A program made the position numbers and the translations under genes. A model generated the notes under the pieces. That model did no database searches. It was not told where the DNA came from and saw only the letters and a list, made by a program, of their open reading frames with translations. Shown here in pieces: positions 27,502 through 35,769 of a DNA stretch of 64,000 nucleotides (the first letter of the stretch is position 1; each line of letters begins with the position of its first letter). Source of the stretch: Natrinema salaciae (GTDB taxonomy: Archaea; Halobacteriota; Halobacteria; Halobacteriales; Natrialbaceae); the NCBI RefSeq assembly GCF_900110865.1, contig NZ_FOFD01000003.1, positions 372,001 through 436,000 on the forward strand, written 5' to 3'.

Positions 27502-28281
27502 TTAATCAGTTGTCAGATCGAGACGCTCGTAGGCTCGGCGAGAGAGCCCGTCGACGCCGAGGCGCTCGTCGTGGGCGTCGCTCCCACCGGTGGCGAGGAG
27601 GCCGTGGCGTTCGATCGTCCGCTCGACGGGCTCGCGGTCGACCTCGCGGCCGTAGGGATACTGCAACTCGACGGCGTCGAGTTCGGCCGCCAGCGCGAGC
27701 GCGCTCGCGGGATCGCGGTACCGAAGCGGGTGCGCCAGCGAGACGAGCCGACACGACTCGGCCAGCGCCGCTCGTCCGCGTTCGAACGACGGGACGTCTC
27801 GAGGCACGTAACACGGACAGTCGGAGCCGATGAGGTGATCGAACGCGTCCTGATAGTCGGCCTCGGTCTCGGGATGGGCATCGATTGCACGCGCGATGTG
27901 TGGTCGCCCGAATCCGCTCTCGACCGTCACGTCGAGGTCGACGCCGAGCCGCGATTCCACGCAGTCGACGATCGCTCGCCCGCGCTCGATGCGGTTCGTC
28001 TGAACGGCCTCGAGGATCGCCTCGAGAGCCGCGCTCGGCTCGAGCCCGTAGCCGAGCAAGTCGATCCGCTGTCCCCCCGCGGTTTCGACGCGGAGCTCGA
28101 TCCCGTGGACGAGGGTCACCCCGTCGCGCTCGACGATCGGCTCGTCGAACGGCTGCGCTCGATCGTGGTCCGTCACCGCGACGACGTCGACGTCGGCGCG
28201 GCGAGCGGCGTCGGGAACCGCCGCGAGCTCGAGGCTGCCGTCCGAGCGCGTCGTGTGGACGTGCAAGTCCGCGTAGGGCAT
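27502..28281 (-). CDS. PHP-domain phosphoesterase (TrpH / RNase AM-like), 259 aa
   Basis: PHP motifs are clear: DLHVHTTRSDGS (residues 5-16), VTDHDRAQPF, HGIELRVE, SLAHPLRY and the C-terminal TGGSDAHDE. This order with a small helical insertion matches the TrpH/YciV class, in which the E. coli member is a 5'-3' exoribonuclease/3',5'-nucleotide phosphatase (RNase AM). The substrate here is unproven. ATG 28281 puts the HxH motif at residue 7, the usual place. It differs clearly from the other PHP protein at 3401. Confidence 0.87.
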   Translation of the reverse strand: MPYADLHVHTTRSDGSLELAAVPDAARRADVDVVAVTDHDRAQPFDEPIVERDGVTLVHGIELRVETAGGQRIDLLGYGLEPSAALEAILEAVQTNRIERGRAIVDCVESRLGVDLDVTVESGFGRPHIARAIDAHPETEADYQDAFDHLIGSDCPCYVPRDVPSFERGRAALAESCRLVSLAHPLRYRDPASALALAAELDAVELQYPYGREVDREPVERTIERHGLLATGGSDAHDERLGVDGLSRRAYERLDLTTD

Positions 28282-28440
28282 ACGCTACCCGAACGGGCCC
28301 GTTCGGAAAGGCGTTTCCTCGTCCCTGCGTCCGTTTTCCGGCCAGATATAGTCGTATATTAGGTATATTAGGAATGCAGTGCCACTAGGAAACATAGATG
28401 GACAATGTTTATAATTATCGTTCACGGAGGATAGGGCGTA

Positions 28441-28728
28441 ATGCTGCTCAACGGCACCGGCGACGTCATCGACGACTACGAGTACCCCGCCACGACCGAG
28501 GAACTGATCGACGACCACGGGGACCGTACCCTCGAACTCCCCAACGGGTCCGAGACGGTCGGCGACGTACTCGCCCGCCTCGAGCCCGAAACCTTCGAAA
28601 ATGCGGAGGATGCGCGCTTCGCCGTCTACTCCGCCGTCAGCGACAAGGCCATCGGCCGCGTCGGCTACAGCGACCGCGACCCGACCCCGGTCGGTAGTCC
28701 GTACTCGCCGGACGCCGTTTCCTTCTAA
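28441..28728 (+). CDS. DUF5789-family haloarchaeal protein, 95 aa
   Basis: Small acidic protein starting MLLNGTGDVIDDYEYPATTE with a conserved VGDVLARLEPETFENAEDAR block and C-terminal GRVGYSDRDPTPVG. I recall this as DUF5789, found across haloarchaea with unknown function. Start ATG 28441 is preceded by GGAGGA (about 28426) and a TATA element GTTTATAATTA (about 28406-28416), so the mRNA has a short leader with a ribosome site. A T-run follows the stop. Confidence 0.85.
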   Translation: MLLNGTGDVIDDYEYPATTEELIDDHGDRTLELPNGSETVGDVLARLEPETFENAEDARFAVYSAVSDKAIGRVGYSDRDPTPVGSPYSPDAVSF

Positions 28729-28729
28729 G

Positions 28730-28745
28730 AACGAAGTTTTTTACG
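28730..28745 (+). terminator. T-run terminator after the DUF5789 gene
   Basis: A run of six T (28737-28742) begins eight nt after the stop codon, the usual signature of archaeal factor-independent termination. A GGTCGGCC-GGA-GGCCGACC hairpin follows (about 28751-28769). Confidence 0.5.
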
Positions 28746-28934
28746 CTCGGGTCGGCCGGAGGCCGACCGCTCGAGCAAAAAATTCGATTAAAAAAGGCCG
28801 AGCGCGCCGACGGCACGCTCGGTACAACGGCTTGCGCTTACCCCAAGTAGAGAAGCACCGTTAGCATCCGCGAGCGAACGCAGTGAGCGAGCGGGCCGAC
28901 GACCGACCCGTAGGGGAGGGAGGAGTGCTTTTAT

Positions 28935-28985
28935 ACTAAATTTTGCCGAGGGCCGCCGAATGCGGCCCGCAGAGCAAAATTTAGT
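28935..28985. repeat. Nested inverted repeat at the 3' end of the alcohol dehydrogenase gene
   Basis: ACTAAATTTTGC (28935-28946) is perfectly complementary to GCAAAATTTAGT (28974-28985). Inside, GGGCCGC (28950-28956) pairs with GCGGCCC (28962-28968). The right arm overlaps the minus-strand TAA stop at 28981. The strong hairpin with U-rich flanks could terminate the dehydrogenase mRNA or protect its 3' end. Confidence 0.65.
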
Positions 28986-30039
28986 TCTTGATGACCGGAA
29001 TGCCGACCGTCTCGAAGTCGGTCATCGCGTCGAGTTTGTCGTTGACGTCCTCGAGCCCGATCGTCTCGGAGACGACGGCCTCGGGCCGGAGTTTGTCGGT
29101 CGCGACCATGCGGAAGATCTCGTCGTAGCGGGTCGGCGGCATGCCGAGCGAGCCGATGAACTCGATCTCGCCCATGACCATCGCGTCGGTCGGCAGGTGA
29201 ATCATGCCCTGTTCGTCCTGCGTCGTGAGCCCGACCTGGATGTGCTGGCCGCGCGTCCCGAGACTCATGACGGAGTTCTGGCTGGTCGTCTCGATTCCGA
29301 GGGCATCCATCGCGACGCCGGCCCCGCCGTCGGTGATCGCTTTCACCTCGCCGGGGACGTTCTCTATCTCCTCGGCGTTGACCGTCTCGACGGCCCCGAG
29401 TTCGCGGGCTTTCTCGAGTTTCTCGTCTTTCAGGTCGACCGCGACGACGTTGCCGCCCAGCGCGTCGGCGATGTGGACCGCCGAGAGGCCGACGCCCCCG
29501 CAGCCGTGGATCGCGACCCAGTCGCCCGCACCGATATCGGCGCGGTGAGCCAGCGCGTGAAACGACGTCATAAAGCGGCAGCCGAGCCCGGCCATGTCGA
29601 CGGACGAGACGCCGTCTGGGAGGGCCACGAGGTTGTGGTCGGCGGACGGGACGTGGACCTGCTCGGCGAACGCGCCCTGTGCCTCCTCGATGAATCCCAG
29701 CGGCATCACGTTCTCGCAGGTGTTCGAGTGGCCGCGCTGGCACTGCGGACAGGTCCCGTCGCCCAGGTTGAACGGGACCGCGACGTGATCGCCTTCCGCG
29801 ACGTTCTCGACGTCGGCACCGACGGCCGCGACGCGCCCGGCGGGTTCGTGACCGAGAATCTGCCCCGGCTGGGTCTCGAGGCCGAGCCACCCCCAGTCGC
29901 CCTGCCAGCCGTGCCAGTCGCTCCGGCAGACGCCGCAGGCTTCGACGTCCACGACTGCGCCGTCCGGCGCCGGCTCGGGTGCGTCGACGGCTTCGATCGA
30001 CAGCGGTTCGCCGTGTTCCTCGAGGACAGCTGCGCGCAT
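28981..30039 (-). CDS. Zinc-dependent alcohol dehydrogenase, 352 aa
   Basis: Medium-chain dehydrogenase. ACGVCRSDWHGW (about residues 35-46) holds the catalytic Zn Cys, and GHEPAGRV the second ligand. The structural Zn site is reduced to CPQCQRGHSNTC (about 95-106; three Cys). The cofactor motif is IHGCGGVGLSAV (about 171-182). The loss of one Cys may mean a three-ligand or partly lost structural Zn site. ATG 30039 is the family start; upstream in-frame codons read Arg-rich sequence. The substrate is unknown; an NAD(P)-dependent alcohol or aldehyde enzyme is expected. No operon partners. Confidence 0.9.
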   Translation of the reverse strand: MRAAVLEEHGEPLSIEAVDAPEPAPDGAVVDVEACGVCRSDWHGWQGDWGWLGLETQPGQILGHEPAGRVAAVGADVENVAEGDHVAVPFNLGDGTCPQCQRGHSNTCENVMPLGFIEEAQGAFAEQVHVPSADHNLVALPDGVSSVDMAGLGCRFMTSFHALAHRADIGAGDWVAIHGCGGVGLSAVHIADALGGNVVAVDLKDEKLEKARELGAVETVNAEEIENVPGEVKAITDGGAGVAMDALGIETTSQNSVMSLGTRGQHIQVGLTTQDEQGMIHLPTDAMVMGEIEFIGSLGMPPTRYDEIFRMVATDKLRPEAVVSETIGLEDVNDKLDAMTDFETVGIPVIKN

Positions 30040-30649
30040 GTTCTGTGTCCCGTTGTCACTCCACAAATACCTGGGAGTCAGTTTCATCGGCTGAGAGTTC
30101 GGCTCCGTCGAGCCATCCCGATCGGAAATCCGTCCTCGCTCGACGTCGCCTCGTTTCGGAGTTGAGTTTCGATCGAGGGTCTCGTCCGTTCTTCGAGTTT
30201 CACGATTCCCGACCCTCTGCTCGCATACGGCTGTGTCGGCTGTTAGCAGGACGTATTCGTAGCCTGTCGATACTCTCCGGAGGCGACGGTCACCGCTCAG
30301 TTGTCGTTCCTGGGATCGGCCCCGGAACGAAATTGATGCTAGCGAAACGATCGTTAGCTGCCCGTCGCAGTGCACCGATCGGAGGTCCGTCCGCCGCTTC
30401 CGTCTCGCCTGGCCATACGAGTCACCGAATCAGCGACTGCCGAACCGAGTTGACAACGGAACTCCACTTCGCCTGACTGTTCGTTCGCGGGGCGCAGGTG
30501 GACAGCGGTATCAGTTTGCTCTCTGCGTGCCGGGAGTTCTCTCTTGAATGAGGCACAATTATTTCGCGACGGACGTCGCCGGCTGTTTTGTTGCAGACCA
30601 GTGTTTTATCGGTCCTATTACTATAGGGGCTGTTTTCGGACAGTAAGGT
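30040..30649. other. 610-bp intergenic region
   Basis: No gene is supported. Frames on both strands are short, Arg/Ser-rich and lack promoters. Base composition is lower in GC than the surroundings. The right end holds the promoter of the next gene (TTATTACTATAGGGG, about 30615-30629). No repeat or tRNA is seen. Confidence 0.5.
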
Positions 30650-32497
30650 ATGGAAGAAAGGCGGCAGGAAGGCGATGGGAATCGGCCGGTCGTGACTGTG
30701 GTAGACCGCCGGCGGTTCCTCCACGGGACGACGGGGATCGGTATGCTGGCAGCGACGGGTATTGGAAGCGTTGCGTCGATTGCGTCACGGAACACCTCGA
30801 GTGCTGGACCACGATGGCAGCGAGAATCGCCGTCGCCCGGACCACATCATATCACGGTGGGAGACGAGTGCGTCTTCGCCTCTCGTTCGAAAGGGGAGGG
30901 GACGGATGGCGAATCCGTGATCGCTGTGGATATCGACACTGGAGACGAAGCGTGGCGGGTCGACCTCGGGGGTCGGCCTCTCGGGAGTTTGACCCTCGCG
31001 AACGATACGTTGTTCGTGAAAACCGAATTCGGCCCCGGGGAACGGGGCGTCTTGCGAGCGCTGGATGCGACGACAGGTGACGAACTCTGGCGTGTTGGCC
31101 CCGATACTATCGGTGTCGAAATTGCCCGAATCGGGGTGGTGGGCGGCGTTGTCTGTGTGGAAACTCCCCTCTACAAAACGGCTATGATGCTCGCACTCGA
31201 TGCGGACACGGGCGAGGAACGATGGCGCATCGAATCCGAGGCCCACTACTCGTTCCACGATTTCTCCTACCACTACCACACGACGTTGCCGAGTGCTGGT
31301 GGGAATGTCTTCGTCCGAGAAACCGGTGGTGGCGTCGATGGTTCCCTGCTCGCCCTGGATCTGACCACGGGCGAGAAAGTATGGACGTTCACTCCAGAAA
31401 CGGGGTATGTACATCTCGTCCATAACGGCACCGTCTATCATGGGAGCGGCGGGACCATGCACGCACTGGACGCGACGACGGGTGAGGAAGAATGGACGTT
31501 CGAGACTGGGGACGCGGAGGCGACTCCGTTGACTGCTGCTGAGGGGACCCTCTTCGTAGAGGGGATGTTTTATGAGCAGACGCCGACGGATGGCATGGTA
31601 GATCGTGGCAGGATATATGCGGTCGATCCTCAAACCGGTGAGGAACAGTGGCAGTACGCCGAGATACTTCCGTCTCTGGTCACGGTCTCTGACGGCACGG
31701 TCCTCGCGATGGAAAACGACAGCGTGTACGGTATCGACGCGTCCACGGGGGAGGAAGAATGGAGCACCACAGGTGAGAACGGCTTTGACTACGTAACGAA
31801 ATACCCGGGAGTACTAAATTACAACACCATCGCGCCGTTGGTAGACGACACGCTCTTCTTGATGAGTGTTCACCGGTCGGAATCCGGGTTTACTGTAGAC
31901 GCGCTGGACAGGGGGAGCGGGAAGACGGAGCGATTCTTTACGACGGACAGCCCCTTTACTGAACTGAAAGCCCGGGACGGGACACTTCTCGTCGGAACCG
32001 AATCCCACCTGTACGCGCTGGACGTCGACGGTGGCTCGAACGAGGACGGAGGCGATTCCGGCTCCGGCGGTTCGGGAGACGAATCGTCGGACGACGGAAG
32101 CGACGACGAATCCGGCGGTTCGGGAGACGAATCGTCGGACGACGGAAGCGACGACGAATCCGGCGGTTCGGGAGACGATTCGAAAGGAGGTGACACCGGC
32201 GGTGAATCCGGCGGTTCGAGATCCGGATCGGGGGGTTCCGCAGGCGATGCACCCGATACCGGATCCGACGACGACGCTACGGGCGGTAGCGACACCGACC
32301 CGGAGGATAATTCCTCGGGGGCTGCCGACGACGGTTCCACCGACCCCTCGAGTGATGCAGGGAACGGACCGGACGATCCGGCGGCGAACGGGGACGAGAC
32401 GCCCGGAATGGGGATTCCCGCGGCAGTAACGAGCCTCGGCGGCGTCGGCTACGTGTTGCGTCGACGCCTCGAACGCCTCGGATCGGACGACTCGTAG
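30650..32497 (+). CDS. Tat-exported PQQ-like beta-propeller protein with Ser/Asp/Gly stalk and archaeosortase-like C-terminus, 615 aa
   Basis: ATG 30650 lies about 25 nt after a TATA element. A Tat signal (VDRRRFLHGTTGIGMLAATG) is preceded by an 18-residue lead. Residues about 55-465 contain repeated blades of the form ALDATTGEEEWTF typical of PQQ/YncE-like propellers. About residues 466-580 are a low-complexity Asp/Ser/Gly stalk that includes a 16-residue tandem repeat. The end, TPGMGIPAAVTSLGG, a short hydrophobic helix and RRRLERL, resembles PGF-CTERM sorting signals, but Met replaces Phe. So it is probably cell-surface anchored, perhaps by archaeosortase. Codon use is less GC-biased than in neighbours, hinting at transfer. 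Confidence 0.83.
   Translation: MEERRQEGDGNRPVVTVVDRRRFLHGTTGIGMLAATGIGSVASIASRNTSSAGPRWQRESPSPGPHHITVGDECVFASRSKGEGTDGESVIAVDIDTGDEAWRVDLGGRPLGSLTLANDTLFVKTEFGPGERGVLRALDATTGDELWRVGPDTIGVEIARIGVVGGVVCVETPLYKTAMMLALDADTGEERWRIESEAHYSFHDFSYHYHTTLPSAGGNVFVRETGGGVDGSLLALDLTTGEKVWTFTPETGYVHLVHNGTVYHGSGGTMHALDATTGEEEWTFETGDAEATPLTAAEGTLFVEGMFYEQTPTDGMVDRGRIYAVDPQTGEEQWQYAEILPSLVTVSDGTVLAMENDSVYGIDASTGEEEWSTTGENGFDYVTKYPGVLNYNTIAPLVDDTLFLMSVHRSESGFTVDALDRGSGKTERFFTTDSPFTELKARDGTLLVGTESHLYALDVDGGSNEDGGDSGSGGSGDESSDDGSDDESGGSGDESSDDGSDDESGGSGDDSKGGDTGGESGGSRSGSGGSAGDAPDTGSDDDATGGSDTDPEDNSSGAADDGSTDPSSDAGNGPDDPAANGDETPGMGIPAAVTSLGGVGYVLRRRLERLGSDDS
32066..32161 (+). repeat. Two perfect 48-bp direct repeats coding for a 16-aa stalk unit
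   Basis: Copies at 32066-32113 and 32114-32161 are identical and encode GGSGDESSDDGSDDES. A third, partial copy starts at 32162. They lie in frame in the surface protein stalk, so copy-number change would vary stalk length without a frameshift. Confidence 0.9.
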
Positions 32498-32524
32498 TCG
32501 GGTTCGCGTCCCGATCCCCCGTCG

Positions 32525-33532
32525 TCAGTCCAGAAACTCGAGCGCGCCGCCGAGCTCGAGGGGGACGCCTCCCTTCCGGTAGCCTTCCGCGTGACCGTTC
32601 GGCCGGACGCGGTAGACGACGGCGGGGCGGTGGCGCACGTCGGGTTGCTCGCCCCGTACCGCGGCCCACGAATCGTCCCGGAAGCTCGAGCAGTCGACGA
32701 AGAGTACCGCGCCGCCGCCGTGTTCGGCCAGCTGGCCGTTGGTCTTGGTCTCGGCGGTATCGCGGACGGCGGCCACGGGGCCGGACGCAGCGCGGTTCGC
32801 CGGCGGTTGCGGGCGCGTGACCTCGACGAGGACGTTCGTGTTCCCGTTTTCGGCCCGGAAGTCGAGCGAGTGACCGGTCGTCACCTCGATCTCCGGGACG
32901 ACGTCGTAGCCGGCCTCGGTGAGGATCTTCGCGGCGATGAACTCGGCCATCGCGGCGCTCATGCGGACGCGGTCGACGTGGTCGCTGGTGCCGAGTTTTC
33001 CGGACATGACGTGCCGGTACTCGTCCAGGACGCCGGTCGCCAGGAACGCCTCGAAGAAGCGGGTCGTCTCCCGGCGGCCGGCGTCGGGAAAGCCAGCGGC
33101 GTGTTCGCGGAAGAACGCCCGAGTCGAGTGACGGCCGTCTTTGGACATGAACACCGGCAGAAAGAACCACGAGAGGTGCGGGTAGTCGGCGAGCCACGGG
33201 TCTTCCTCGTGCAGCGTCGCGGTCAGTTCTCGCTGGGCCCACCGTGAGACGTGATAGGGTACTTCCCGCCAGCCGAACTTGTCGGTCTTCCACAGCGCGG
33301 AGGGCGTCTCGGTGTTGCCCATCCAGTACGCTTCCTCGTCGTTGCGTGCGAAAAGGGCGACGTCGCCGTTTTGCATCTCGAATCGGTGTCGCTGCCAGTC
33401 GCCGCCGATCTTGAACCACGGTGTGACGGACTGTGCACCGATATTCGATTGAAGCGGCTGTAGAATCTCGTGTCGCACTCGCCCGTCGCTCCACGACTGG
33501 GGCGAGTACCGAAAGCGAAGCGGCCGTGCCAC
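32525..33532 (-). CDS. DUF5784-family haloarchaeal protein, 335 aa
   Basis: I choose GTG 33532 (reads MARPLRFRYSPQSWSDGRVR) because a TATA element (CATATATGC, minus strand, about 33565-33557) lies about 27 nt upstream, giving a leaderless mRNA. The N-terminus matches the family I recall as DUF5784. The C-terminal half has a nuclease-like alpha/beta core: AAKILTEAGYDVVPEIEV, then HSLDFRAENGNTNVLVEVTRP, reminiscent of a PD-(D/E)XK fold (Asp, then Glu-x-Thr in place of ExK). This resemblance is tentative. The function is unknown and the gene stands alone. Confidence 0.82.
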   Translation of the reverse strand: MARPLRFRYSPQSWSDGRVRHEILQPLQSNIGAQSVTPWFKIGGDWQRHRFEMQNGDVALFARNDEEAYWMGNTETPSALWKTDKFGWREVPYHVSRWAQRELTATLHEEDPWLADYPHLSWFFLPVFMSKDGRHSTRAFFREHAAGFPDAGRRETTRFFEAFLATGVLDEYRHVMSGKLGTSDHVDRVRMSAAMAEFIAAKILTEAGYDVVPEIEVTTGHSLDFRAENGNTNVLVEVTRPQPPANRAASGPVAAVRDTAETKTNGQLAEHGGGAVLFVDCSSFRDDSWAAVRGEQPDVRHRPAVVYRVRPNGHAEGYRKGGVPLELGGALEFLD

Positions 33533-33716
33533 GAGCAATCGTAGGTGACGGGGGTGCATATATGGTTCGCTGTCGACCGACGGCGAATCCCCGGTCCGAG
33601 CGGCGAACTCGAGCGAATCGTTTCGATGCCCGCGCCTCGTTGTACTCACTCGGAGAACTGGTGTGATCGACCGTTACATTAATAATCGCGTCGCCCCTAC
33701 CATGTTCATACTTACC

Positions 33717-33890
33717 ATGTCAATGGGTGCCTATGACGAGGACGAGCACGAGCGCCGCGAACAGCAAGCGTCGACGGTCGACACGGACTTCGACGACGAG
33801 CGGACGATCTACCGCGGGCAGGTCGAGTACGACTCCGGCGACTCCGCCGAGGAACTGCTAGACAAGTTCGAGCAGATCAAGTCGGACTGA
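33717..33890 (+). CDS. DUF5786-family small acidic protein, 57 aa
   Basis: ATG 33717 (MSMGAYDEDEHERREQQAST) follows a TATA-like ACATTAATAATC (about 33675-33687) by about 30 nt. The conserved C-terminus is YDSGDSAEELLDKFEQIKSD. This is a ubiquitous haloarchaeal small protein that I recall as DUF5786, of unknown function. It is very acidic and probably partly helical. An alternative start at the second Met changes only two residues. Confidence 0.87.
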   Translation: MSMGAYDEDEHERREQQASTVDTDFDDERTIYRGQVEYDSGDSAEELLDKFEQIKSD

Positions 33891-33979
33891 CGGCGGTCGA
33901 CTCGCACCCTCCTCCTTTCCGCGGCCTTTCTGCCGAGCCGACTGTCCGGCTCCGGGAACCCCGAATCCACGCGGCTCCG

Positions 33980-34978
33980 TCAGTCGAGTGCGTCCCAGCC
34001 CGGCGTTTCGGGTGCTCCGCGCTCCGTCTCGACGGCGTCGGCGACGGTCGGCGACGGGACCGTCTCGCCGGCCGTCCGGGAGCGCCGATGCCAGTCGCGG
34101 ATCGCCGGTCCGATCCACGACCCGTCGTCCGTCCCGTCACCTCCCTCGAGCGCCGTCTCGTACCCCCGCTCGTAGTGGTCGTCGGAGATGGCTAGCGTCC
34201 CGGGACTCGAGGCGGCGGCGACCGCGACGATCTCGGCGCGATCCGCCCGCGTGAGGGTCCCGGTCGCGGCACGGGCGACGATCCCCTCGAGATCGGCCGG
34301 TCGCGGATGACAGAACAGTTTCGCGCCGATCGCCTGCGACCCGAGCAGCAGGCCGCCCGGATCGTCGTGATCGGCCTCGAGCAGGCGGTCGCCGCCGAAC
34401 GCCGACTCGACGCGTTCGCACTCGGTCTCCTGCTCGAGCGCGAGGTTGTGCTCCGGGTAGGCACCGCACTCGGCGGGATAGCGATCGCTTCCGTGGATCC
34501 GACACTGCAGCGTCGCGGGGTCGAGGAAGACGCAGGCCGGCAGCCACGTCGGCGAATCGCGACCGAACGGGGCGACCGGCTTCGGCGGTTTCCGCAGCCC
34601 CACGAAGAAGACCGGTCGACCCGCGACGGCGGCGAGGGTGTGGCCATCGACGTCGATCCCCTCGCTCTCGTCCCGGGCGTCCCAGAACCGCGGCGTCAGC
34701 GCGTCGATCATCCCCGCATCGAGGAACGTCCGCACCTCGTCGCGGGTTAGCGGGACGAAGTTGCTGTCCGCGTCGAGCGGCTCTCGGGAGACCCGTCGTT
34801 CGTCCCCGCCGCCGCGGTCGCCGAACGGCTCGTGCGGTCGTCGTCGCCGGCGGGAATCGCGACCGCGACTCCCGTCCGTTCCGCTGGCGGCGTCTCGAGC
34901 GGCGGTCGCTCTGTCGTCCTCGAGGAGCGATCGCCAGTCCATACAACACCCCGCACAGCCCTCGCAGTTCACCTCCAT
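33980..34978 (-). CDS. YkgJ-family cysteine-cluster protein, 332 aa
   Basis: ATG 34978 gives MEVNCEGCAGCCMDWRSLLE, the YkgJ-type first Cys cluster (C-x2-C-x2-CC). The second set of Cys lies in ACVFLDPATLQCRIHGSDRYPAECGAYPEHN-like spacing (about residues 170-200). These proteins are presumed to bind zinc or an Fe-S cluster; no activity is established. A 45-residue Arg/Asp-rich insertion follows the first cluster (about 25-70). A 110-residue C-terminal extension ends in acidic low complexity. It is divergent from the small zinc-finger protein at 35099. Confidence 0.83.
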   Translation of the reverse strand: MEVNCEGCAGCCMDWRSLLEDDRATAARDAASGTDGSRGRDSRRRRRPHEPFGDRGGGDERRVSREPLDADSNFVPLTRDEVRTFLDAGMIDALTPRFWDARDESEGIDVDGHTLAAVAGRPVFFVGLRKPPKPVAPFGRDSPTWLPACVFLDPATLQCRIHGSDRYPAECGAYPEHNLALEQETECERVESAFGGDRLLEADHDDPGGLLLGSQAIGAKLFCHPRPADLEGIVARAATGTLTRADRAEIVAVAAASSPGTLAISDDHYERGYETALEGGDGTDDGSWIGPAIRDWHRRSRTAGETVPSPTVADAVETERGAPETPGWDALD

Positions 34979-35098
34979 GTGCGACGGGTACGCCGCTCGC
35001 CCCCATAACCGCTGTGCGGGCACGTACCATTCGGTGCCTCGAGGGCGGCCGATAGCGCCGGGAGAACGACTTTCACCGCTCGGAACCGATGGTTCCGT

Positions 35099-35344
35099 AT
35101 GTCGAAGGACTCCTGTGACGGCTGCGGCCGAACGGTCACGGTTTCGGGCGGCATCGCGAACCTCTGGTCGTTCGGCACCGACGCCGGGACCGTCGGGACC
35201 GCGATGACGCTGGAGCTCGAGGACGGGACGTCGCACTTGCTGTGTTACCCGTGCATCGAGGCGGTGCCCGACCATCCGACCGCCGAGGACATCGAACGGT
35301 TGGAGCGGATCGACGACGAGACGTCGCGACTCGGGACGCTGTGA
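35099..35344 (+). CDS. Small CxxCG zinc-finger protein (DUF7561-like), 81 aa
   Basis: MSKDSCDGCGRTVTVSGGIA starts the protein with Cys-x2-Cys-Gly; LCYPCIEAVPDHPTAEDIE supplies the second Cys-x2-Cys, making a four-Cys zinc ribbon, followed by an acidic helical tail. I recall a haloarchaeal family DUF7561 of this shape. The function is unknown. A start with a GTATG context at 35099 lies close to a divergent promoter shared with the YkgJ gene. Confidence 0.8.
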   Translation: MSKDSCDGCGRTVTVSGGIANLWSFGTDAGTVGTAMTLELEDGTSHLLCYPCIEAVPDHPTAEDIERLERIDDETSRLGTL

Positions 35345-35490
35345 CGCCGGTCGCCGTCCCGGACGCTCGCCGGTCCGAATCGGTCGGGGCGTCGCAAAAA
35401 ATGTCGACGTCGGTATGGAGGCGAGTGTCGACGCACTGCGCGTGGCGATCACGGCTGCTGGCGCGACGCGGCAGCGGCCGCAATCGCAAG

Positions 35491-35579
35491 CGGAAGGGGT
35501 GGGATTTGAACGCCACGAGGCGAAATGCCGCCGCGGAACCAGGTGGCACCGCGGTGCTCTACCGCTGAGCGACCCTTCC
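35491..35579 (-). tRNA. tRNA-like sequence, possible glycine GCC anticodon, abnormal arms
   Basis: The minus strand folds as a cloverleaf: acceptor GGAAGGG/CCCTTCC (35573-35579 with 35492-35498), extended by two further pairs (GC/GC) outside; D arm GCTC-AGCGGTA-GAGC; anticodon stem CCGCG/CGCGG; T loop TTCAAAT with CCCAC. Compared with a normal tRNA of 72 nt there are three insertions: 7 nt in the anticodon loop, 9 nt in the variable region (otherwise CGG...TC) and one bulged C in the T stem. A U33-GCC-A37 anticodon would lie at 35547-35545. It could be an intron-bearing, unusual or decayed tRNA. Confidence 0.5.
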
Positions 35580-35769
35580 GCACGTCGGTCTGATGGCGGA
35601 GTTCGTATTTGTAATCGGTCGACTACCCTGCCGTCGACCGCCCCTCGGTTCCCGTAGGGCGTCGATACCGGCCGGTAGGCGTCGGCTTCCGGCTCGCATC
35701 CGATCGCGTACGACCGGGATCGACTGCAGTCGGCGCGACGGTCCGCAGCATTTAGGACGCGGCCGCGCC

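Noticed and set aside
28861-28905. GAGCGAACGCAGTGAGCGAGC palindrome as a specific regulatory site
   Set aside because: This imperfect palindrome is a common intergenic motif in haloarchaeal genomes and gives no specific information here.
35490-35581. Selenocysteine tRNA, suggested by the 9-bp acceptor helix and long variable region
   Set aside because: There is no TCA anticodon in the loop, the D stem has only four pairs, and haloarchaea are not known to use selenocysteine.
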